This document shows, one piece after another, positions 1-5,151 of a DNA stretch of 7,047 nucleotides. This stretch comes from Deltaproteobacteria bacterium. GTDB taxonomy: Bacteria > JAUYMQ01. The stretch covers positions 1 through 7,047 of the forward strand of contig JAUYMQ010000479.1 in assembly GCA_030698575.1 (NCBI GenBank), in the 5' to 3' direction. The notes beneath the pieces are model-generated. The model saw nothing but the letters and a program-made list of their open reading frames with translations, searched no databases and was not told the DNA's origin. The number at the start of each line of letters is the position of its first letter. The first letter of the stretch is position 1. The position numbers and the translations under genes are program-made.

Positions 1-83
1 GCGGCGGCTGAAAGGCACAACGAAACAGCCGCCACGGAAGCCGCGACCACGCGCGACGGTCGGAAGACAGAGCTAAGAAACAT
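1..83 (-). CDS. Start of an exported protein, cut by the left edge (signal peptide only)
   Basis: Read on the minus strand from ATG at 83, the frame stays open to the window edge and encodes 27 residues beginning MFLSSVFRPSRVVAAS. It has a basic n-region (R8, R11), then a hydrophobic Ala/Val/Leu stretch ending in Leu-Ser-Ala-Ala, which is the layout of a Sec signal peptide. A strong ribosome site (GAAGGAG) lies 7 nt before the ATG, which fixes the start. The product therefore crosses the inner membrane, but its identity cannot be read from these residues. The next gene upstream on the same strand (413-790) encodes a small His/Asp-containing secreted protein, of a kind often found before RND-type metal efflux genes. 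An outer-membrane efflux (TolC/CzcC-like) protein is therefore one guess, from context only. The gap of 329 bp suggests it has its own promoter. Confidence 0.55.
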   Translation of the reverse strand, partial: MFLSSVFRPSRVVAASVAAVSLCLSAA

Positions 84-90
84 AGAATGG

Positions 91-97
91 CTCCTTC
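91..97 (-). promoter_or_regulatory. Shine-Dalgarno site of the left-edge exported protein
   Basis: GAAGGAG on the minus strand, followed by a 7-nt spacer and ATG at 83. It is a near-ideal match and spacing, and it decides both the start and the strand of the partial gene at 1-83. Confidence 0.6.
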
Positions 98-344
98 GTG
101 ATTGATCTGATGTCGCGATACGCTCCCCAGCGTGCCGCCCCCAGGTCTTCCGCGGCGATACGAAGACCGAGGTTGCCGGACGGCCGCGCATCGGTTCACT
201 TCCACCTCCCCGGAAAGGCACCTCTCGCTGCGGCGGCAGGTCGAAACGCGCCTTCTCAGGACCCGGCCGGGCCCGTAAAAGGCCCTACGGCCTTGCCGTG
301 GCAGACCGTTCGCCAGGCACCGATAGATACAGGAGTAACGTCTT

Positions 345-364
345 TCGATTTTCTATCTTATCGA
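345..364 (-). promoter_or_regulatory. Possible operator/promoter: TCGAT-N10-ATCGA inverted repeat
   Basis: Five-base arms TCGAT (345-349) and ATCGA (360-364) are separated by 10 nt, giving a 20-bp dyad in the most AT-rich part of this gap. The minus-strand spacer contains TAAGAT, which matches four of six bases of a sigma-70 -10 element; the -35 counterpart is poor. It could serve the gene starting at 83. The arms are short enough to be chance. Confidence 0.22.
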
Positions 365-408
365 TCAGGAAAACTTGAGAAGGCCCGCTCGAGCACAAAG
401 TTACTTGA

Positions 409-418
409 GGGGTCAGGC
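409..418 (+). repeat. GGGGTCAGGC element, left copy
   Basis: GGGGTCAGGC on the plus strand. The exact reverse complement is at 1902-1911. Read outward from the enclosed zone, both copies continue GCCTGACCCC and then a short AT-rich stretch containing TCAAGTA or TACTTGA. It overlaps the stop codon of the small minus-strand gene (TGA at 415-413). From memory, similar GGGGTCAGGC-type sequences are scattered through many proteobacterial genomes near REP-associated transposases; no transposase is present here. Confidence 0.4.
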
Positions 419-790
419 GGAAGGAGGCGCGCGAACCCCGTCGCCCGGCGTCATCCTCCAGGTCTTTATGCTTTCGAGCGAGGAAAACCCGGTGGCGCCG
501 CCGCAACGGGGAAGTTCGACCTGGCTCGAGACAACAGGCCCGGCCAGATCAACGTGGGCGGAAAAACGGGCGTGGAATGGGAAGTTTCCGTGCAACTGCG
601 GGTGGTCATCATCTTCCGAATGGATGAACTCAGGCTCACCGAGCACGGCCGCGACATGGGCTGTGGCTTCGCCTGCGTGAGCCGCCGAATGGAGTAGGGT
701 CCGGCCGGCTGGAAGCAGGCCCATGGTGAACGCGAAAGACACCAGCAGCGCCCGTGCAAGCCAGTGCGTCATCGCGGCGTGTCGCATCAT
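413..790 (-). CDS. Small secreted protein with His/Asp-rich patch, hypothetical
   Basis: A 125-residue protein with an N-terminal signal peptide: a short basic start (R3, H4), then a hydrophobic run (WLARALLVSFAFTMGLL), followed by Ala-His-Ala near residue 40 as a likely cleavage zone. The mature part contains HSEDDDHPQLHG, which could bind a divalent metal, and ends in VRAPPSA. Small exported proteins of this size with a His patch and an R-A-P-P-type end are, as I recall, encoded just before heavy-metal RND efflux operons, which would fit the exported-protein gene at 83. I set the start at ATG 790. ATG 787 and 772 are in frame, and a TTG at 826 would add 12 residues. None has a strong ribosome site. 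TTGACT and TACTTT with 17-bp spacing just upstream (near 826-798) form a weak promoter candidate. The function is not known. Confidence 0.6.
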   Translation of the reverse strand: MMRHAAMTHWLARALLVSFAFTMGLLPAGRTLLHSAAHAGEATAHVAAVLGEPEFIHSEDDDHPQLHGNFPFHARFSAHVDLAGPVVSSQVELPRCGGATGFSSLESIKTWRMTPGDGVRAPPSA

Positions 791-846
791 GGCGCGGAAA
801 GTACCCTGCCGCCTGAAGGAAGTCAAGAATCGGACTCCCCGACTCC

Positions 847-1531
847 TTGGGCTTGGAGCTCCTGCCGCCGGGGAAACCCGGCATGACTCGCGCGAACCTC
901 GCGCGGCTGGCAGGGGCGGTGCTCCTGGGGGGCATCGCCGGCCCGGTCCTCCTTCTCTTTGGGCTCAGCCTGACGCTGGCCGGGTCTGATGGCGGCCCTG
1001 CTCGTGACGGGCGCGTGTATCTGCTGGGGTCTGGACAATCACCTGACGGCGATGATCGATAGAATTACGCCTGTTCGAAGCACTTTCTGGAAGGGTATGG
1101 TCGCGGGAGCCGTGAATCTCATGATCGGCACAGCCGTCGGCCCTCTCGACGCGTCGCCGCCGACGCTGGCCGCAGCCGTGGCGGTCGGTGCGCTCTCCTA
1201 ATGGTGCAAGCATCGCGCTTTACATAACATCGGCGCAGCGCTTTCCTTCACCCTGCTCGGCGAGCCCCTGAGCGATTATCATTTAGCCGCGGGTGCGATG
1301 CTCGCGATCTCTACGAGCCTGATATTTCTCAGCAAGCACGAGCACCATCATGTGCACGAGGCGACGGAACATATCCATGCTCACCGCCAGGACGACGGCC
1401 ATCATTTCCACGAGCATCGCGGGCTGCCCGCCCAGACGCAACGCACGCATTGGCATCGCCACGAAAGCCTCTCACACGCCCATCCACACTGGTCCGATCT
1501 ACATCACCGCCACGATTATTCTGACATTTGA
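847..1531 (+). pseudogene. Decayed DMT/EamA-family permease with His-rich tail
   Basis: Three pieces of one membrane permease can be joined. Piece one (about 847-984, frame 1) contains LARLAGAVLLGGIAGPVLLL, an early transmembrane helix of the DMT fold; the N-terminal 50-60 residues usual in the family are absent. Piece two (from about 985, frame 2) contains LLVTGACICWGLDNHLT and GMVAGAVNLMIG, the start of the second EamA repeat; roughly 50 residues between the pieces are missing and the frame shifts. A TAA at 1199-1201 then stops the frame. The same frame continues beyond it with IGAALSFTLLGEPLS, having lost about 25 residues. The tail from Lys-His-Glu-His (about 1334) to the TGA at 1529-1531 has 21 His in 65 residues. 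His-tailed DMT permeases are a known family and are presumably linked to divalent metals, although transport was not shown here. It cannot be functional as read, barring sequencing error, and three separate lesions make error unlikely. Confidence 0.85.
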
Positions 1532-1565
1532 GAGTTCTGCGGCCATCAAGTGCATCCTGCTTCAT

Positions 1566-1868
1566 GCAAACCGCTGCAGCGCCGAGGAGATTCGCCGCTA
1601 CCGCGGGCGGATCAGCGGGCCTCTGCTGGATCGAATCGACCTCCACGTGGAGATGAGCGCGGTGCCCTGGAAGGAGCTGACGGCCGATCGCGCGGGAGAG
1701 CTCTCAGAGGTTGTTCAAGTTCGCATCGAGGCGGCGCGCGAAACGCAGCGCGCGCGCTTCGCGGGGCGGGCGTTCGCGTTCAACGCGGCGATGACGACGC
1801 GCGAGGTGAAGCGCCACTGCCATCCGCAGCCCGACGCCATGGTGCTGCTGGAGCGGGCGGTGGCCTAG
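1566..1868 (+). pseudogene. comM: Internal fragment of ComM/YifB Mg-chelatase-like AAA+ ATPase
   Basis: About 100 residues match the part of ComM/YifB that follows the ATPase core. CSAEEIRRYRGRISGPLLD then RIDLHVEM is the hallmark of the family, followed by a helical segment (RIEAARETQRARF) and the start of the C-terminal domain (FNAAMTTREVKRHC). It stops at TAG 1866-1868, right after LLERAVA. Intact family members continue for about 50 more residues (the LSARAY...RVARTIADL region) and are about 500 residues long, so both ends are lost: the N-terminal Walker motifs are absent upstream. No start codon or ribosome site fits. Homology begins about 35 bp after the stop of the permease remnant, so the two dead genes are fused by rearrangement. 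ComM is a helicase that aids branch migration during natural transformation; this fragment cannot do that. Confidence 0.85.
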
Positions 1869-1882
1869 CCGGAGCCACCGGC

Positions 1883-1911
1883 AACAAGTCAAATAAGTCA
1901 AGCCTGACCCC
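1883..1911 (-). repeat. GGGGTCAGGC element with AAGTCA repeats, right copy
   Basis: The minus strand reads GGGGTCAGGC (1911-1902), the inverted partner of 409-418. Beside it the plus strand has AAGTCA twice with 9-bp periodicity (1886-1891 and 1895-1900). It lies just after the ComM fragment's stop and before the intact gene block, at the boundary between decayed and healthy sequence. It is probably a remnant of a dispersed repeat, perhaps of the REP/transposase-associated kind; the assignment is from memory of the motif, not from a search. Confidence 0.4.
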
Positions 1912-1963
1912 ACTACTTGAATTTCGATCGGCCCTTGTGAGAGGGTAGGGAAATCGCAACAGG

Positions 1964-1999
1964 CGCCGCCGTCTGGCGGCGTGCGCGGGGGCGCCCCCG
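1964..1999. other. GC-rich hairpin plus 14-bp palindrome ahead of the regulator gene
   Basis: CGCCGCC-GTCT-GGCGGCG (1964-1981) is a perfect 7-bp stem with a tetraloop. CGGGGGCGCCCCCG (1986-1999) follows as a perfect self-complementary 14-mer, and G-runs (GGGGG and GGGGGG, about 2015-2027) come after it. No T-run follows, so these are not standard intrinsic terminators. They lie 60-95 bp before the start of the PucR-type gene and would be in its leader if transcription begins upstream. They might be a dispersed GC-rich repeat, a Rho-type or processing structure, or a binding site. No clear sigma-70 or sigma-54 promoter is visible between 1869 and 2057. Confidence 0.4.
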
Positions 2000-2057
2000 A
2001 GGCGCCCGAAGAAAGGGGGTTGGGGGGCCCTCCGCCGAAGCAAATGAGGCGCCGACC

Positions 2058-3308
2058 ATGCCGCCCCGCCCTTCCAGAGTGAAGAAAGGCAAGCCCGCTC
2101 ACCCGGCGCTGCACCGGCTCATCCGGCGGATGAGCCCGACCCGGAGCAAGCTGGCGCGGCGCATCCTCGAGCAGTCCCTCGAAGTGCTTCCACACTACCG
2201 GAGCCTCCCCGCCGCGGCCCGCAAGACGGTCTACGACAACGTCCTGCACCACGTCTCGCTCTTCTACCGCGTGACCCTCGAGGAAGGCCGTCCCCTCACC
2301 GCCGCGGAGCTGAAGGCCTCGCAGCGGAACGCACGGGTGCGGGCCTCCCAGGGCGTTCCCCTCGGCGAGCTGCTCGCCGCCTACCAGATAGGCAACAGCC
2401 TCGTCTGGCAGAACCTCGTCGCCTGCGCGGGGTCGAATCCGGCCGAGAGATCGGAGCTCCTCGAAAGGGTCGGGACGATCTTCTTCAACCAGACGCAGAT
2501 CATGACAGCGGTCACGGAAGCCTATGTGGAGGAGCGGGAGAGCCTCTCGCACTTCCGCGAGCAGGATGTCGACGATTTCTTCCGGCTGCTGCTCTCGGAG
2601 GAAAAGCGCGAGGGTCTCCTCGAGATCCGGGCCAAGTCGCTCGGGATCCGGCTGGATGAACCGCACTTCGTCGCTTTCTTCCGGCCCGCGACTGCGACCG
2701 TCGCCGAGCGATCACCGGTGACGCAGGAAAACGTCCGGCGCCTGCTGACCGGCAGGACGAAAGCGATCGGGGGGCTGGTCGCGCGCTTGCCGGAGGGCTT
2801 TGCCGTCCTCCTGCCGGACAAGCCGGATACCGTCGAGCTTGCGGACATCGCCCGGAGCCTCCTCGGCGAGAAGGCGCGGCTCGGGATCGGCGGAACGGGA
2901 ACCGACATCGCGGGGCTGAGGCGCTCGGCGCGCGAGGCCCTGCGGGCGATTCACATCGGATCCCTCGTGCACCAGGATGCCCCCTTCCATCGCTACGCGG
3001 ATCTCGCGGTCCTGGATCTCGTGGGAATCGGCTCGGCCGACGCCGAGGCCTTCGTCGATGGCGTGCTCGGTCCTCTCGTCCGGTCGAAATCGAACAGCAT
3101 CCACCTGAACACGCTGCGCGAGCTCTCACGGAACGGCTTTCGGGCCAAGCTCGCGGCGGCGGCCCTCTCCATCCATCCCCACACGCTGTCCTACCGCCTG
3201 AAGCAGATCCACGGCCGTTTCGGAATCGATATCGACGATGCCGAGACGCGCCTGCGCTTGTACCTGGCGCTGCTCATCCTCGATGCCATGGCGCCTTCCG
3301 CCCCCTAG
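2058..3308 (+). CDS. PucR/CdaR-family transcriptional regulator with RsbRD-like N-terminus
   Basis: A 416-residue cytoplasmic regulator. Residues about 30-170 are helical (LARRILEQSLEVLPHYRSL, then FYRVTLEEGRP, GVPLGELLAAYQIG and a segment ending near SHFREQD) and resemble the RsbRD/RsbT-co-antagonist N-terminal sensor domain. Residues about 185-300 (SLGIRLDEPHFVAFFRP, GFAVLLPD, LGIGGTGTDIAGLRRSAREA) look like the GGDEF-like central domain of this family. Residues about 350-405 (NTLRELSRNG, SIHPHTLSYRLKQI, GRFGIDIDDAETRLRLYLAL) are the PucR C-terminal helix-turn-helix, the strongest match. Length is normal and the frame is intact. The start at ATG 2058 is chosen because a weak AGG-type ribosome site lies about 8 nt before it and the N-terminus is basic. 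The ligand and targets are unknown. It lies 260 bp upstream of the lipase on the same strand, so it may regulate that gene; this is inference. Confidence 0.88.
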   Translation: MPPRPSRVKKGKPAHPALHRLIRRMSPTRSKLARRILEQSLEVLPHYRSLPAAARKTVYDNVLHHVSLFYRVTLEEGRPLTAAELKASQRNARVRASQGVPLGELLAAYQIGNSLVWQNLVACAGSNPAERSELLERVGTIFFNQTQIMTAVTEAYVEERESLSHFREQDVDDFFRLLLSEEKREGLLEIRAKSLGIRLDEPHFVAFFRPATATVAERSPVTQENVRRLLTGRTKAIGGLVARLPEGFAVLLPDKPDTVELADIARSLLGEKARLGIGGTGTDIAGLRRSAREALRAIHIGSLVHQDAPFHRYADLAVLDLVGIGSADAEAFVDGVLGPLVRSKSNSIHLNTLRELSRNGFRAKLAAAALSIHPHTLSYRLKQIHGRFGIDIDDAETRLRLYLALLILDAMAPSAP

Positions 3309-3568
3309 CGCCTCGTCCGCCCCGGAAACCGCCTGCCTCCCGGGCCACCCCATGCTTCCCATGGACCCCGGCGGCGATCAGGGCCGGGCGCGGGCCGCGC
3401 GCCGGACTCTCCCGGACCGCCGGCGGGCGAGCCTCTGCGCTCGAGGCACAAGCCGGGCGCTCGAATCTTGGGTGAGAAGCGCAATGACAGGCTCCGTTCG
3501 CGCCCCTAGGGTGGGCCTTTCCACGCATAGACAGCGTGCCGCGCATAACCATAACAAGGAGCAGGAAC
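3309..3568 (+). other. 260-bp regulator-lipase gap, possible control region
   Basis: No gene here. It holds a direct repeat GCGCTCGA at 3437-3444 and 3457-3464, start-to-start 20 bp (two helical turns), about 105-130 bp before the lipase start. It also has a short inverted repeat CCATG-N5-CATGG (3350-3364) and a weak 5-bp hairpin GCCTC/GAGGC (3431-3447). No good sigma-70 promoter and no T-tailed terminator after the regulator gene can be seen, so read-through from the regulator into the lipase is possible. Confidence 0.3.
3556..3561 (+). promoter_or_regulatory. Shine-Dalgarno site of the lipase gene
   Basis: AAGGAG followed by a 7-nt spacer and ATG at 3569. It rules out the longer in-frame GTG start at 3536 and places the start exactly at the signal peptide. 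Confidence 0.8.
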
Positions 3569-4975
3569 ATGAACCTTCGACCATCCCCCACTCTTGCCGC
3601 ATTCGTGCTTGCGATGATCGGCATTCTCGCCGCCGGAACCTTCGCACCAACAACGGCCCGCGCCGAAGAGCCCCTCCCGATCGTCTACGTGCACGGCGGA
3701 GCGGGTTCGGGTGCGCAGTACGAAACGCAGGCCATGCGTTTCGCGAGCAACGGCTATCCGAACGTGGTGCGGGCCATCGACCGCACCTCGTCCAGCTCGG
3801 CGACCCTCAATCCCATGCTGGACGCCTTCTTCGATGCGGTCATGGCCGAGACCGGCGACACCCAGATCTACGTCGTGGCCCATTCGCTCGGCACGAGCCT
3901 CATGATCAACTACCTGAACAGCTCGGCCGCGCGCAGCGCCAGGGTCGCCAAGTACATCAACATCGACGGCGCCACGGGCGCCAACTGCCCCGGGAACCCG
4001 GCGCCGGTGAACTGCATAGGTGTTTGGGGACAGGGGAATCCGGCCCGCATCATGGGGGCGAACAACGTTTACTTCCCCGACTTCGGTCACACCCAGACCG
4101 TGACGGCTCCCGAGTCCTTCGCCGCGCAGTACAAGTACCTCACGGGGGAAGACCCCGCGACGACGCTCGTCCTGCCCGTGCCGGCGGGCGAGGTCCAGAT
4201 CGCCGGCAAGCTGATCAACTTCCCGGCGAACACGGGCCTCGATGGTGCCACCGTGCATCTCTATGAGGTCCATGACGCGACGGGCGTGAGAAAGGACGTC
4301 CTGCCGGTAGCGATGTTCGACATCGGGCCGACCGGCGAGTGGGGTCCCGTCGCGGTCAACGGAAAGAAGTACTACGAGTTCCACTTGATGCGAAGCGACG
4401 TCGACTACGAGGGCCACTACTACTTCCAGCCCTTCCTTCGGAGCAACTACCTGGTCCGACTGCTCGCGTCCCCGGTTGGGTCGGCCATCGTCGCTAACAC
4501 GGCCAGCGGTCCGGACCAGAGCGCTGCGGTCCTGATCCGGTACAAGGAGTGGTGGGCCGATCAGGGCGCCGGAAGCGACATCATGAACGTCTCCATCACG
4601 AGCCCTACCTGGGGGAACCAGGGACCGCTCAACATCCTGAGCAATCCGGCGGTCGGTGTCAGAGCCGCCAGCAAGATCGGGTTGCACGTGATGGACAACG
4701 GCAGCGACAAGGTCTCGACGCTCGCGCCCGTCCCGTACTTCGTCGGGCAGATCTTCCAGACCGGCGTCGACATCTGGATGCCGGCGACCACGCCGCCGGA
4801 TGGATCCATCCGGTGGGCGAACGCGCCGCGAGGGGACACCAGCAGGGTGCAGACGGTGAACACCCCGAACTGGGCGTCCGACTACCACAGGCTCTCGATC
4901 CAGTTCAACGACTACGTTCAGGACGTGAACAGCTGGGTCCAGTGCAAGCAGACCAAGCCGAGCCCCTGCAAATAG
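3569..4975 (+). CDS. Secreted alpha/beta-hydrolase lipase, AFL (AF1763)-type with C-terminal lipid-binding domain
   Basis: A 468-residue secreted hydrolase. Residues 1-32 are a signal peptide (Leu/Ala/Ile core, cleavage after Ala-Arg-Ala 32). The mature part opens with the strand PIVYVHGGAGSGAQYE, whose HGG supplies the oxyanion region, and continues MRFASNGYPNVVRAID. The nucleophile elbow is AHSLG (Ser106). Asp133 (NIDGATG) and His174 (DFGHTQ) are the likely remaining triad members, in the right order and near-family spacing. Residues about 205-468 form a beta-rich domain (GKLINFPANTGLDGATVHLY, YYEFHL, HYYFQPF) like the C-terminal domain of the Archaeoglobus fulgidus lipase, which binds long-chain lipid. 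Cys140/149 and Cys459/467 could form two disulfides in the periplasm or outside. It should hydrolyse acyl esters; the exact substrate is unknown. The gene ends at a strong terminator, so it is the last of its transcript. Confidence 0.88.
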   Translation: MNLRPSPTLAAFVLAMIGILAAGTFAPTTARAEEPLPIVYVHGGAGSGAQYETQAMRFASNGYPNVVRAIDRTSSSSATLNPMLDAFFDAVMAETGDTQIYVVAHSLGTSLMINYLNSSAARSARVAKYINIDGATGANCPGNPAPVNCIGVWGQGNPARIMGANNVYFPDFGHTQTVTAPESFAAQYKYLTGEDPATTLVLPVPAGEVQIAGKLINFPANTGLDGATVHLYEVHDATGVRKDVLPVAMFDIGPTGEWGPVAVNGKKYYEFHLMRSDVDYEGHYYFQPFLRSNYLVRLLASPVGSAIVANTASGPDQSAAVLIRYKEWWADQGAGSDIMNVSITSPTWGNQGPLNILSNPAVGVRAASKIGLHVMDNGSDKVSTLAPVPYFVGQIFQTGVDIWMPATTPPDGSIRWANAPRGDTSRVQTVNTPNWASDYHRLSIQFNDYVQDVNSWVQCKQTKPSPCK

Positions 4976-5036
4976 CAGGGTTTCCGGCGGCCATGATTGC
5001 GTGACGGCAGCGCCGCCACGCAGCGGGTGAACGCGG

Positions 5037-5065
5037 AGAGGCCACCCCAAAGGGGTGGCCTCTTT
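5037..5065 (+). terminator. Rho-independent terminator after the lipase gene
   Basis: A perfect 12-bp stem AGAGGCCACCCC (5037-5048), loop AAA, GGGGTGGCCTCT (5052-5063), then TT. It starts 62 bp after the lipase stop. The T-tail is short, but the stem is very stable. On the opposite strand the stem is followed by CCGCG, so it works mainly for the plus strand, separating the lipase gene from the convergent DUF5666 gene. Confidence 0.85.
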
Positions 5066-5109
5066 GCGCGGATGGGCCGCTAGTGAGGTTGGCCCGAGCG
5101 GCGGCTGGA

Positions 5110-5126
5110 GGAGAGGTGCCCTCTCC
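5110..5126 (-). terminator. Possible weak terminator of the DUF5666 gene
   Basis: GGAGAGG-TGC-CCTCTCC, a perfect 7-bp stem with a 3-nt loop, lies 26 bp past the stop of the minus-strand gene. No T-run follows on the minus strand, so it may be only a 3'-end stabilising hairpin. Confidence 0.35.
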
Positions 5127-5151
5127 GCTCTCTCCCCGCCCCTGGCCCCGG

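Larger units (their letters stand above)
84..412. other. 329-bp gap with small inverted repeats, no convincing gene
   Basis: No reading frame here has a ribosome site or recognisable product. Three things stand out. (1) An imperfect hairpin GGCCCGTA/TACGGCC (270-277 with 286-292, one bulged C) could form in a leader transcript. (2) An inverted repeat TCGAT-N10-ATCGA lies at 345-349/360-364 in a locally AT-rich patch; on the minus strand its spacer holds TAAGAT, a weak -10-like hexamer. (3) GGGGTCAGGC at 409-418 recurs inverted at 1902-1911. The gap lies upstream of the minus-strand gene at 1-83, so it probably carries that gene's promoter and leader. I see no match to a riboswitch class that I know. 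Confidence 0.4.

Noticed and set aside
3-33. 8-bp hairpin GGCGGCTG/CAGCCGCC at the left edge as a terminator
   Set aside because: It has no T-run and lies inside the signal-peptide codons of the minus-strand gene.
1-105. Plus-strand open frame running in from the left edge to TGA at 103-105
   Set aside because: It could be a C-terminal tail, but the minus strand over the same bases has a strong ribosome site, an ATG and a signal peptide, which is better evidence.
84-412. Riboswitch in the leader of the left-edge gene
   Set aside because: A few short inverted repeats are present, but none of the conserved boxes of the cobalamin, manganese or nickel/cobalt riboswitches that I can recall is visible.
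98-697. 199-residue plus-strand open frame
   Set aside because: It starts at a GTG inside the opposite-strand ribosome-site region, has no ribosome site of its own, is low-complexity Arg/Ala/Pro/Gly-rich, and runs antisense to the better-supported secreted protein at 413-790.
1704-2666. 320-residue minus-strand open frame
   Set aside because: Antisense to the ComM fragment and the regulator gene; the sense strand has clear family motifs and this frame has none.
3512-3527. Possible sigma-54 promoter TGGGCCTTTCCACGCA before the lipase
   Set aside because: GG-N10-GC spacing is right and the position is plausible, but only about 8 of 12 fixed bases match and the TTGC box is poor. Such matches are common in GC-rich DNA. 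A second one at 3444-3459 is weaker still.
3506-5050. 514-residue minus-strand open frame
   Set aside because: Mirror of the lipase gene caused by GC-rich codon bias; Arg/Val/Asp/His-rich with no domain, and it runs through the plus-strand terminator.
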